Shown here: positions 8,859 to 17,238 of the stretch, one piece after another
Position numbering within the stretch: the stretch's first letter is position 1
Layout: every line of letters starts with the position of its first letter
Assembly (NCBI GenBank): GCA_028285305.1
Contig: JANQPV010000049.1
Coordinates: 61,655 to 125,654, forward strand
Length of the DNA: 64,000 nt
Origin: Alphaproteobacteria bacterium
GTDB lineage: Bacteria > Pseudomonadota > Alphaproteobacteria > SMXP01
Direction of reading: 5' to 3'
The notes under the pieces: model-generated
What the model was told of the DNA's origin: nothing
Databases searched by the model: none
The model's input: the letters and a program-made list of their open reading frames with translations, nothing else
Made by a program: the position numbers and the translations under genes

Positions 8859-10475
8859 TCAGTCGTATATCGGCACATAGGTTTCGGAATCCAATTGCGC
8901 CTCCAACTGACCATCGCTGAGCGCCGAAAGGGAAGACACGCCCATCTCGAATCCGGCGCGCGCTACGTTGGCCGCGATCTTCCGCGAGACGTTTCGAATC
9001 TCCGTGAGCGGCGGATAGAGCGAGCCGAACCGCAGATCCTCCTCGGAAACACAGTCTGCAAGAGTCTTCGCCGCCGTCAGGAACAGCTCCTCCGGTAACA
9101 GAGTAAGTTTGCCTGCAAGCGCCCCCAATCCGATGCCGGGAAAGACATAGGCGTTGTTTCCCTGACCTGGCTTGTAGATCGTGTCGTTCAGCATCACCGG
9201 TTCAAAGGGGCTGCCGGAGGCGAACAAGGCGCGGCCCTGCGACCACTCATAGGCTTGCTGCGCCGTACATTCCGCGCGCGACGTCGGATTGGACAGCGCA
9301 AAAATAATGGGCCGCTCGTTTTGCTCCGCCATCAATTGCACCACATCCTTCGTGAACGTCCCGGGCGCGCCGGTGGCCCCAATCAGAACCTGGGGCTTAA
9401 TTCTTCGGATCGCGGCCAAGAAACCCAATTGCTCCTCTTTGTGCGCATACGGCATATTATGGGGCTGGAGATCGTCGCGTCCATCGACCACGAGGCCGTT
9501 TATGTCGACAAACCAAAGCCGGGAAAGAGCCTCATCTTGCGAGAGTCCCTCAGATTCTAAGGCGCGCGCCATTAGGTCTCCGATCCCAGTTGCCGCAGAC
9601 CCCGCCCCCAAGAACATGATCCTAAGATCCCGAAACGGAACGTCAGCCGCCTTGGCCCCCGCCATGACACCGGCCAGTGCCACCGCAGCCGTACCCTGGA
9701 CATCGTCATTGAAGCACAAAACCTCATCCCGGTACCGGTTTAAAAGTTTGTACGCATTTGGTGTGAGAAAATCTTCAAATTGGATCAGCGCATTTCCGTA
9801 TTTTTCACGGATGGCCGCCACGAACTCATCCATCAGCTCAAGATAAGTGTCACCGCCCAGGCGTTCCTCTGGATACCCCAAATAGAGTGGATCTGCGCGT
9901 AGTTCTTCATTGTTCGTGCCCACATCAAACATGACGGGCAGGCAATACTTGGGATGAATTCCCGCACAGATCGTATAAAGTGCTAGCTTGCCGATAGGAA
10001 TGCCCATACCGTTCGCACCCAGATCACCGAGGCCCAAAATCCGTTGACCATCGGTGACGACCACCACGCGAACGTTCTTCTCGGGCCAATTATCGAGGAT
10101 CTGTGCGATCTGACTGCGGTCCGACGGGGTGATGTAGAAACCCTTTGGCCGCCGGAAGATTTGCGCAAACTCTCGGCACGCCTGACCAACGGTCGGCGTG
10201 TAGATCAGCGGCATCACCTCTTCAATATTATTGAGCGCCGTGTGGTAGTAGAGGGTCTCGTTCCGGTCCTGGAGGGCCGACAAGAAGATGTACTTCTCAA
10301 TATCGTTTTCCTTGCGCCGCATATTCTGCAGGACGCGTTCTTCCTGTTGGCTCAGATCGTTATAGCCATAGGGAAGAAGACCGCGAAGCCCCAACCGTTC
10401 CCGGTCTTGAGGCGTGTAAGCCGTGGAGTGGGTAAGTGAGGGATCTCGGAGAATGTCTATGCCGCGGACTGACAT
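8859..10475 (-). CDS. maeA: NAD-dependent malic enzyme
   Basis: A 538-residue malic enzyme of the large-subunit type. It oxidatively decarboxylates malate to pyruvate with NAD(P)+, linking the TCA cycle to pyruvate. The N-terminal malic domain shows YTPTVGQAC (catalytic tyrosine), DLGANGMGIPIGK (catalytic lysine region) and CFNDDVQGTAAV (metal-binding aspartates). The NAD domain begins with FLGAGSAATG. NAD preference is assumed from similarity to SfcA/MaeA-type enzymes and is not proven by the sequence. Start ATG 10475 follows an AAAGGG ribosome site. It appears monocistronic. Confidence 0.92.
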   Translation of the reverse strand: MSVRGIDILRDPSLTHSTAYTPQDRERLGLRGLLPYGYNDLSQQEERVLQNMRRKENDIEKYIFLSALQDRNETLYYHTALNNIEEVMPLIYTPTVGQACREFAQIFRRPKGFYITPSDRSQIAQILDNWPEKNVRVVVVTDGQRILGLGDLGANGMGIPIGKLALYTICAGIHPKYCLPVMFDVGTNNEELRADPLYLGYPEERLGGDTYLELMDEFVAAIREKYGNALIQFEDFLTPNAYKLLNRYRDEVLCFNDDVQGTAAVALAGVMAGAKAADVPFRDLRIMFLGAGSAATGIGDLMARALESEGLSQDEALSRLWFVDINGLVVDGRDDLQPHNMPYAHKEEQLGFLAAIRRIKPQVLIGATGAPGTFTKDVVQLMAEQNERPIIFALSNPTSRAECTAQQAYEWSQGRALFASGSPFEPVMLNDTIYKPGQGNNAYVFPGIGLGALAGKLTLLPEELFLTAAKTLADCVSEEDLRFGSLYPPLTEIRNVSRKIAANVARAGFEMGVSSLSALSDGQLEAQLDSETYVPIYD

Positions 10476-10604
10476 GTCTGCTTTGCCCTTTCATAGTTAT
10501 GATTCATTGCCAGGTTAGCGTGCGAGTGTGAATTGGCTAGCACCGACCACAATACGTGATTGAAAGGTGGGCCGAGAAATGAGTTGGCCCAAGATTGGTT
10601 CGGC

Positions 10605-11546
10605 TCATCCTCCATTTGCCCGCACCTTGACCCGAACCGGGTGATGATCGGTACCTTCAAACCCCAAATCAAAGGCGCTCGTGTGAAGGATCTCCACGTT
10701 GGGAGAAGCAATAAACCCATCTATGATTGTCGTATAGTTCTCGCCGGCTTGATAAGGCCGCTCATTGGTTCTCACGGTCGGGATGGAAGGGTCGGCGGCC
10801 ACCTGCCAGCCTTCTTTTAACAGGGCATAGGGGAAAGGATGAATCCAAAACCGATGTTCTAGTGTCGTTGTCGAGGGAAAGTCCACATCGAAGAGTTCGT
10901 AGTTCCAGTCGCCGCCCAGGATCACATGATCACCCGCATCAAAAGCGGTTTCGGCAATGGCGAGGGCCGCCGAAAGCTGCCGATGGCGGGTTTGAGCGCC
11001 GTCATCAAAAGCGGCGAGATGCACATTGATCAGTGTCCAGCAGCCTTCTTGATGTTCCATGGGCAGCCGCAGAACCAGAACACCATATTTGCGCTTGACC
11101 CCAGGGAACAGACTGCTGGGCTCTAGAGGCAAGGGCTCAACGCCGCAGTGCTCAACAAACCTTGCTGAAAAAACGCCCAGACCGTGAACAGCGCGAAGGG
11201 GAGGGGGCAAAAACTTCGTGCGCACATCAGCATAAAACGCCCGTGTCCGCCCACAGAGCGTTTGGTCTACTTCTCCCAATACATCCGTTCCCCGCGTCAA
11301 AAGGCCAGCCATTGCTAGCTCTTGAAGCAGATAAATATCTGCAGTCTGACTTAGAAGGAAGTCTTTGATCAAACTCAGATTCTTTCTTACGGCCTGGCGG
11401 GACGGCGGCAAATACTGCGTTCCCCCGTCAGCGACAAAGTCGCTCTCCTTTCCAAGCCCCGCATAACCGATGTTCCAGGTGATGAGATGCATGAGGTCCG
11501 GAGCGTGCGGAAGGTCGGAAGTCTCTCGAATGAAGGGCTTGGTCAT
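10605..11546 (-). CDS. Endonuclease/exonuclease/phosphatase (EEP) family protein
   Basis: A 313-residue EEP-superfamily phosphodiesterase. The fold is recognised from ITWNIGYAG near the N-terminus, the metal/catalytic segment ILGGDWNYELFD in the middle, and the terminal GTDHHPVRV with the general-base aspartate-histidine pair. Such enzymes cleave phosphodiester bonds in nucleic acids, sphingomyelin or phosphoinositides; the substrate cannot be told. An ATG at 11573 would add 9 residues, but ATG 11546 has an AAGGA site five bases upstream and is preferred. It diverges from the FAD oxidoreductase at 11647. No signal peptide is seen, so it is probably cytoplasmic. Confidence 0.82.
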   Translation of the reverse strand: MTKPFIRETSDLPHAPDLMHLITWNIGYAGLGKESDFVADGGTQYLPPSRQAVRKNLSLIKDFLLSQTADIYLLQELAMAGLLTRGTDVLGEVDQTLCGRTRAFYADVRTKFLPPPLRAVHGLGVFSARFVEHCGVEPLPLEPSSLFPGVKRKYGVLVLRLPMEHQEGCWTLINVHLAAFDDGAQTRHRQLSAALAIAETAFDAGDHVILGGDWNYELFDVDFPSTTTLEHRFWIHPFPYALLKEGWQVAADPSIPTVRTNERPYQAGENYTTIIDGFIASPNVEILHTSAFDLGFEGTDHHPVRVKVRANGG

Positions 11547-11646
11547 AGACGTCCTTGTCGTCCGCTTTTTCATTGTTCCGCAGGCACTAACTATGCATGG
11601 TTCAGCATCAAATGCGAAACGAATCCCCGACGATGGTCACAGACAC

Positions 11647-12789
11647 ATGACACGAGATTATGACGTTGCGGTCATAGGCATGGGAATCGTCGGACTTGCC
11701 CACGCGTTTGCTGCTGCGCGGGCTGGAAAGCAGGTGGTCGTCCTCGATCGTGAAGCCTCGGCCATCGGCGCGAGCATCCGCAACTTCGGCTTTGTCACGG
11801 TGACGGGTCAGGCGCGCGGTGAGATGTGGGAACTGGCCCTTCGAACGAGAGATATCTGGGCGGAAGTTGCCCCTCGGGCCCAAATCGCAATCGATCAAAC
11901 AGGGCTGACCGTGTTTGCCCATCGCGAAGAAGCCTCTGCCGTGTTGGACGCGCTCTTCAAAACCGAAATGGGAGAAAGGTGCGATCAGTATACAGAGCCC
12001 GCTTACCGGCAAAAGTTTCCCGACGCACCGGTAGCATCGTTTCGGTCCTGCCTCGTCAGCCCTCATGAATTGCGAATTGAGCCCCGGAAGGCGTTGCCTC
12101 AGCTCAAGGATTGGTTGGAGCGCGACTGGGGCGTGGAGTTCCGATCTCAGACGAATGTTGCCGAATGCCGCTCCGGAGAGCTTCTCACGCCGGGCGGTTC
12201 GGTCAAAGCGGAGGTGATTTTTGCTTGTCCGGGTGACCATTTAACGGGCCTTTTCCCGGACGTGTTGAAACGCAAGGACATCACCCGCTGCAAACTTCAG
12301 ATGATGCGGCTGGGGCCGGCCGGAATAACGCTACCCACGCCCTACATGGCGGATTTGAGTTTGGTCCGTTACGAAGGCTATGCGGGCTTACCGGAATCAA
12401 GCGCATTGCGGGAGAGGCTTTTGAAAGAACGAAGAGCGCATTTAGATGCGGGGGTTCATCTCATTGTCGTCCAAGCATCGGACGGCTCGCTTGTCGTGGG
12501 AGACAGCCATGACTATGGCCCGTCTCCCGACCCGTTTCAGCGCAAAGACATCGATGACCTGATCCTTTCCGCCCTGGACGAAACCCTGCCCGGTGATTTT
12601 GGACAACCGACAGAACGATGGACGGGAACCTATGCCTGGTCGCCCCACCAGCCATGGTTCACGGAAGAAGTGGACAAGGACGTTCATCTGACGGTCATCA
12701 CCTGCGGGGCGGGCATGTCCACCGCATTTGCGATTGCAGAACGAGTGGTATCGAGCGCATTGAACTGCAAACTTGGAGCGCTTGAGTAG
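11647..12789 (+). CDS. FAD-dependent oxidoreductase of phosphonate-associated type (TIGR03364-like)
   Basis: A 380-residue DAO-fold flavoprotein with the dinucleotide motif GMGIVG near residue 10 and an acidic residue ending the second strand (VVLDRE). An open frame continues upstream to 11470, but ATG 11647 places the FAD motif at the N-terminus as usual. The gene ends 3 bases before phnX. Members of this group beside phnX have been reported to oxidise 2-aminoethylphosphonate or its N-methylated forms to phosphonoacetaldehyde, the PhnX substrate. That role is inferred here from the gene pair. No phosphonate transporter or transaminase is present in the window. Confidence 0.85.
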   Translation: MTRDYDVAVIGMGIVGLAHAFAAARAGKQVVVLDREASAIGASIRNFGFVTVTGQARGEMWELALRTRDIWAEVAPRAQIAIDQTGLTVFAHREEASAVLDALFKTEMGERCDQYTEPAYRQKFPDAPVASFRSCLVSPHELRIEPRKALPQLKDWLERDWGVEFRSQTNVAECRSGELLTPGGSVKAEVIFACPGDHLTGLFPDVLKRKDITRCKLQMMRLGPAGITLPTPYMADLSLVRYEGYAGLPESSALRERLLKERRAHLDAGVHLIVVQASDGSLVVGDSHDYGPSPDPFQRKDIDDLILSALDETLPGDFGQPTERWTGTYAWSPHQPWFTEEVDKDVHLTVITCGAGMSTAFAIAERVVSSALNCKLGALE

Positions 12790-12792
12790 CTC

Positions 12793-13623
12793 ATGCCAAT
12801 TCAAGCGGTCATTTTCGATTGGGCGGGTACTATGGTGGACTTTGGTTCCCGGGCCCCTGTGACGGCACTTAGGCAGCTTTTTGAAGAAGTAGGTGTTCCT
12901 GTTTCCGAAGATGTGGTGCGGCGCTATATGGGGACCGCGAAGCGTGATCACGTAATAGCAATTCTCACCGAAACGGCCAGCCAATGGCGCTCGGTCCGCG
13001 GGACCGACTGGACTGACGCCGTTGTCGATGACTTGATGGACCGACTCGATACTTTATTGAGCGACGCCGCAACGCTGTATACGGAACTGATACCGGGGGC
13101 TCACGATGCATTAGACTATCTGAGTTCCAAGGACATACGTGTCGGCTCAACCACGGGCTACACCCGCGCAATGATGAAGGGTGTTGAAGCGCAGGCGGCC
13201 GCCCAAGGCTACACCCCTGAAACCATCATTTGTGCAGGCGAGACGCCTGAAGGGCGCCCGGCGCCCTTGATGGTTTGGAAGTGTTGTATCGACATGGGAG
13301 TTTGGCCGGCAAAAGAGTGTGTCGTTGTAGATGACACGCCTGTCGGTGTTGAAGCAGGGAAGAACGCCGGGACCTGGACGGTGGGCCTGGCCGGATCGGG
13401 CAATGAACTGGGTCTGTCGGCAAACGAGTACAAATTGCTTACGCGCGAAGAGAGGGCTCGGCGTCTTGCCGCTGCAGCCGTTCCCCTACGCGAAGCCGGC
13501 GCGGACTTTGTGATCGAAACCGTCGCTGATCTGCCGAAGGTGTGCAAGATTATTGAGACGAGGCTGACGTCTGGAAGTGGTCCGGGCGAAGACCGAACCG
13601 AGATCTGCTTCACTTTAGAATAG
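12793..13623 (+). CDS. phnX: Phosphonoacetaldehyde hydrolase (phosphonatase)
   Basis: A HAD-superfamily enzyme of 276 residues that cleaves the C-P bond of phosphonoacetaldehyde to acetaldehyde and phosphate. The nucleophile motif FDWAGT places the aspartate at residue 9. MGTAKRDH supplies the Schiff-base lysine (K50) that separates phosphonatases from other HAD enzymes. The third HAD motif (VVVDDTPVGVEAG) is intact. It follows the FAD oxidoreductase with a 3-base gap, forming a two-gene phosphonate utilisation unit. Confidence 0.93.
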   Translation: MPIQAVIFDWAGTMVDFGSRAPVTALRQLFEEVGVPVSEDVVRRYMGTAKRDHVIAILTETASQWRSVRGTDWTDAVVDDLMDRLDTLLSDAATLYTELIPGAHDALDYLSSKDIRVGSTTGYTRAMMKGVEAQAAAQGYTPETIICAGETPEGRPAPLMVWKCCIDMGVWPAKECVVVDDTPVGVEAGKNAGTWTVGLAGSGNELGLSANEYKLLTREERARRLAAAAVPLREAGADFVIETVADLPKVCKIIETRLTSGSGPGEDRTEICFTLE

Positions 13624-13692
13624 AATGAGGGTTGTGCGTTGCGGTTAGGCCCCCAAGAGAACCGGGTGTGGGGCATCTCTAGGGGCGATCCC

Positions 13693-13998
13693 TTAGTGCA
13701 ACGAAAAGTCTAAATCGGCGTTCCGATATTCTTTGGGCGACACCAAGTCGCTTGACGCAACCGTCACCGAATAAAGCGGGCCATCCAAGTTTTCTTGCCA
13801 AAACTGCAAGAATTTATTCAGTATGGGGAATCTAGGGGCGAGGTCGAGTTCTTGCCAGATAAAGGTCTGAAGAAAGCTGGGATGATCAGGCATATGGTAG
13901 AGGATTTCCGCTGTTGTAAGTTTGTATCCGTCCAGAATGAGCGAGCGGCGCTTTACATCGGCTCGGCTAAACAAAGTGCGTTTGCGGTTCTTCTTCAT
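13693..13998 (-). CDS. Usg-like family protein
   Basis: A 101-residue cytoplasmic protein of the Usg-like family, widespread in Alphaproteobacteria and without a defined biochemical role. Recognition rests on the dense signature LDGYKLTTAEILYHMPDH, FIWQELDLAP, FPILNKFLQFW and the ending VSPKEYRNAD. An in-frame ATG at 14037 would add 13 residues, but ATG 13998 has AGGAAAGGG seven bases upstream and is the better start. The gene converges on phnX. The roughly 310 bases upstream separate it from the divergent acuI operon. Confidence 0.85.
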   Translation of the reverse strand: MKKNRKRTLFSRADVKRRSLILDGYKLTTAEILYHMPDHPSFLQTFIWQELDLAPRFPILNKFLQFWQENLDGPLYSVTVASSDLVSPKEYRNADLDFSLH

Positions 13999-14037
13999 TT
14001 TCACACCCTTTCCTTCACCAAAGTGGTCTTTCCCCAA

Positions 14038-14345
14038 ATTAAATGTGGGCTCTGAATTCGACCAAAGTCAGGCCACTGGCGTTCCATTATGAGGCCAAGT
14101 GCCTAACAAACGTTAGAGTCAAAACTTTGATTTTGTCGAGTAAGGATGAAGGTTAATTCGAAAATTTGAAAACGTGTTGCAATTATCGGCATGCGCATTA
14201 ATAGTTTTGCCCACAATTCGGTCTTTTTTGTTTTGTCAGCACTCCTTGCAGCGAGTGCTGATAGTGGGTAGGAAAGCGATCTGAGGCTCCGCGGAGTTGA
14301 TATTCGAATGGACGTTGTCGTTTAGCAGGGAGAGGACCGACGGGA
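14038..14345. other. Intergenic region between usg and acuI
   Basis: About 308 bases between two divergent genes with no convincing ORF. The left part is AT-rich and should hold the usg promoter. The right part carries a perfect 9-base inverted repeat with an 8-base spacer (14236-14261), annotated separately. A purine-rich ribosome site (GGGAGAGGACC) lies at about 14327-14338, just before acuI. Confidence 0.6.
14236..14261. promoter_or_regulatory. CIRCE-like inverted repeat upstream of acuI operon
   Basis: Arms TCAGCACTC (14236-14244) and GAGTGCTGA (14253-14261) form a perfect 9-base palindrome with an 8-base spacer. CIRCE, the HrcA operator, is TTAGCACTC-N9-GAGTGCTAA, so each arm differs at one base and the spacer is one base shorter. 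There is no T-tract on either strand, so a terminator is unlikely. It lies about 85 bases before acuI and is probably an operator; the cognate regulator is not in the window. Confidence 0.5.
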
Positions 14346-15350
14346 ATGAGCGAGACCTTCAAAGCATACTTGGTAAGCAAGGAGTCGGACGACAAAAAGG
14401 CGCCGCAAATCGTAGCGCTGCGGGATCTTAGTCTCGACGACCTCATGGACGGCGACGTTGTGATCGATGTCTCCTATTCGACGGTGAACTATAAGGATGG
14501 CCTGGTGCTCACCGGCGCATCTCCGGTTGTGCGCCGTTTTCCGATGATACCCGGTATTGATCTGGTTGGCGAAGTCGTATCGTCGAACAGTAGCGATTTC
14601 GCAGCCGGAGATCAGGTGCTCGTCAATGGCTTCGGTCTCAGCGAAAGTCATTATGGCGGTTACGCGCAAAAGGCGCGAGTCAAGTCGGACTGGTTGGTAA
14701 AAGTGCCCCAAAACATCTCGCCGAAACAAACCATGGCCGTTGGAACGGCAGGCTACACGGCCATGCTCTGTGTCATGGAGTTGGAAAGAGGAGGCTTGAG
14801 CCCCACAAGCGGGCCCATTCTGGTCACCGGTGCCGCGGGCGGTGTTGGCAGTGTCGCGATCGCGCTCCTTTCAAACTTGGGATACGAAGTGATTGCCTCC
14901 ACCGGAAGAACCAGTGAAGCAGACTACTTAAAAAGCCTTGGTGCGGCGAGTGTGATGGACCGGACGGAGTTGTCCGAGCCCGGCCGTCCTCTTGGCAAAG
15001 AGCAATGGGCCGGGTGCGTCGACAGCGTCGGCTCGACGACCCTTGCGAACGTCCTGGCGGGAACAAAGTATGACGGCGTCGTTGCCGCCTGTGGATTGGC
15101 GCAAGGGGCCGACCTTCCTGCGACTGTGATGCCGTTCATCTTGCGCGATGTGTGTTTGGCGGGCGTCGATTCCGTTATGGCCCCCCGCGAAAAACGCATT
15201 GCGGCTTGGGGCCGCTTGGCGCAAGACCTGGATCTGGCTAAGCTCGACGCTATGACCGAAACCATTCCGCTTGGCGGTGTAGAAGATGCGGCTAAGGAAA
15301 TTTTGGCTGGAAAAATCCGTGGGCGAACGGTTGTTGATGTCAATGCCTAG
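14346..15350 (+). CDS. acuI: YhdH/AcuI-type quinone oxidoreductase (acrylyl-CoA reductase-like)
   Basis: A 334-residue zinc-free MDR-family reductase. The N-terminal NYKDGLVLTG, central PGIDLVGEV and cofactor motif VTGAAGGVGSVA are typical of YhdH/AcuI proteins, which reduce acrylyl-CoA to propionyl-CoA with NADPH, as needed for DMSP or 3-hydroxypropionate metabolism. It is the first gene of a three-gene plus-strand operon; its last bases overlap the start of the CoA ligase. The partners suggest it may reduce an enoyl-CoA derived from an aromatic or branched acid instead. The family call is firm; acrylyl-CoA specificity is inferred. Confidence 0.85.
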   Translation: MSETFKAYLVSKESDDKKAPQIVALRDLSLDDLMDGDVVIDVSYSTVNYKDGLVLTGASPVVRRFPMIPGIDLVGEVVSSNSSDFAAGDQVLVNGFGLSESHYGGYAQKARVKSDWLVKVPQNISPKQTMAVGTAGYTAMLCVMELERGGLSPTSGPILVTGAAGGVGSVAIALLSNLGYEVIASTGRTSEADYLKSLGAASVMDRTELSEPGRPLGKEQWAGCVDSVGSTTLANVLAGTKYDGVVAACGLAQGADLPATVMPFILRDVCLAGVDSVMAPREKRIAAWGRLAQDLDLAKLDAMTETIPLGGVEDAAKEILAGKIRGRTVVDVNA

Positions 15351-17235
15351 CGCGATCGTAGAACTGCCGACCGGCACGTTTCGCTCACCCAATTATGTTG
15401 AGCGGCGTGTCGACGTAACTGAGCGCGCCGACGGCAGTCTTGTTCTGCGCAACCCGCACCCGCTGGAGGATCCCTTCGAGACCGTAGTCGCCCCCATTCA
15501 TCATTGGGCGGACCAGCGGCCGGAAACGACGTGGTTGGCGGCGCGCGGCGAAGATGGCGCCTGGCGGCGGCTGACGTACGCTGAGGCCTCGGAACGGGTT
15601 CGCGCGCTCGGACAAGCCCTCCTCGATCGCGGATGCGGCTTTGCCGAAAATCTGAGCGCAGGCGAAACGCCGAAAGCGCTCATGATTCTATCGGAAAACT
15701 CCATCGAACATGCCCTCATCATGTATGCGGCCATGTCGATCGGCATGCCAGTGGCACCGGTGTCAAAGTCCTATAGCCTGATGAGCACTGACTTCGCCAA
15801 GCTCAAATATGTCTATGACTTGATTGAGCCAAAGATAGTGTTCGTACAAAGCGGACACCAGTACCAAGAAGCGCTCAACCAACTAGACCTAAAAGCCGTG
15901 GACGTGATTTACGTTCAAGAGCGACCGAACGCCCCGTCCGTCGTTGACTTCGAAACCCTTGCCGGGACGCTCGCCACCCGAGATGTCGAGGAGGCGGTAT
16001 CTAATCTAACGCCCCGCTCCGTCGCGAAATATCTGTTTACGTCCGGGTCAACGGGAATGCCGAAGGCGGTGATCAACACCCACCGTATGCTTTGTATCAA
16101 TCCGAAAATGATCGATGCGGTCACCCAGCGCACAGACACCGATCCGCATCCGGTTCTGACCAGTTGGCTGCCCTGGAACCACACGTTCGGCGCCAACTCC
16201 ATTTTGAATGGTGCGCTGACCCGGGGGGCTTCGCTCTATTTAGATGATGGGGCGCCATTGCCGGGTCAGTTCGAAAAAACGCTGCGGACCTTGCGAGAGA
16301 TATCGAACACGTCCTATTCCAACGTTCCCGTCGCCTATTCGATGCTTGTCCCCGAACTCGAAAAGGATGAGGCGCTCGCCGAAACCTTCTTTAAGGATCT
16401 GCGGACGTTGGCCTATGGCGGCGCGGCCATGGGACAAGATCTCTACGATCGACTGCAAGCGGTGGCCATGAGAACGATCGGATGCAAGATTCCTTTTTCG
16501 TCAGGCTACGGAGCGACAGAGACGGCGCCCACAATCATGAATGTTCATTGGGTCACGGAGCGCATGGGTCTGATCGGCCTGCCTTTGCCGGGATGTGAAA
16601 TCAAGCTTGTTCCTCATGGGGAAAAACTAGAAGTGCGGGTGAAAGGCGACTGCATCACACCGGGCTACTTCAAGCGGCCCGACTTGACGGAAGAGGCGTT
16701 CGATGAGGAGGGCTTTTATAAGCTCGGTGATGCCGCCAAGTTTGTTGATCCGGATGACCCGGTCCAAGGACTTGTTTTCGACGGCCGTGTCAAGGAAGAC
16801 TTCAAGCTGGAAACGGGGACTTGGGTCAGCGCCGGGGCTCTACGCGTGAAGGCGGTCGCTGCCGCGGAAGGTTTGTTGCAAGATGCCTTGGTCTGCGGTC
16901 TGGATCAGCCATTCGTGAGCCTGCTTGGGTTTCCCAACTTCGATGCCTGTCGGGCCTTGGTGGGAGACACTGGCCTGACACATCAAGAACTCGTACGCCA
17001 TCCCAAGATTCTGGAACGCCTTTCGGACTTGTACAGGGAGTACAACAAAAGCAATCCCGGATCCAGCACACGGGTCAAACGCGTTCTGCTCATGGAAGAG
17101 CCGCCGAACATGGACGCCGGCGAATTGACCGACAAAGGCTACATCAACCAATCCACTGCGCTCGATCGGCGCGCCAATCTCGTCGATGAATTGTACAAAG
17201 ACGAACCCGACTCCCACGTAATCATAGCAGGGTGA
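15343..17235 (+). CDS. fcs: Feruloyl-CoA synthetase-like AMP-forming ligase
   Basis: An ANL-superfamily acid:CoA ligase of 630 residues. The adenylation motif LFTSGSTGMPKAV is at about 230, followed by SSGYGATET and the hinge region FDGRVKEDF. The long N-terminal region (NPHPLEDPFETV, WLAARGEDGAWR, LMILSENSIEHALIMYA) is the hallmark of feruloyl-CoA synthetases, which activate hydroxycinnamates. The frame is open back to 15286; ATG 15337 and 15343 are both plausible, and either overlaps the acuI end by a few bases. The next gene starts 3 bases after the stop. No feruloyl-CoA hydratase-lyase or vanillin dehydrogenase is in the window, so the true substrate may differ. Confidence 0.85.
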   Translation: MPSAIVELPTGTFRSPNYVERRVDVTERADGSLVLRNPHPLEDPFETVVAPIHHWADQRPETTWLAARGEDGAWRRLTYAEASERVRALGQALLDRGCGFAENLSAGETPKALMILSENSIEHALIMYAAMSIGMPVAPVSKSYSLMSTDFAKLKYVYDLIEPKIVFVQSGHQYQEALNQLDLKAVDVIYVQERPNAPSVVDFETLAGTLATRDVEEAVSNLTPRSVAKYLFTSGSTGMPKAVINTHRMLCINPKMIDAVTQRTDTDPHPVLTSWLPWNHTFGANSILNGALTRGASLYLDDGAPLPGQFEKTLRTLREISNTSYSNVPVAYSMLVPELEKDEALAETFFKDLRTLAYGGAAMGQDLYDRLQAVAMRTIGCKIPFSSGYGATETAPTIMNVHWVTERMGLIGLPLPGCEIKLVPHGEKLEVRVKGDCITPGYFKRPDLTEEAFDEEGFYKLGDAAKFVDPDDPVQGLVFDGRVKEDFKLETGTWVSAGALRVKAVAAAEGLLQDALVCGLDQPFVSLLGFPNFDACRALVGDTGLTHQELVRHPKILERLSDLYREYNKSNPGSSTRVKRVLLMEEPPNMDAGELTDKGYINQSTALDRRANLVDELYKDEPDSHVIIAG

Positions 17236-17238
17236 ATC

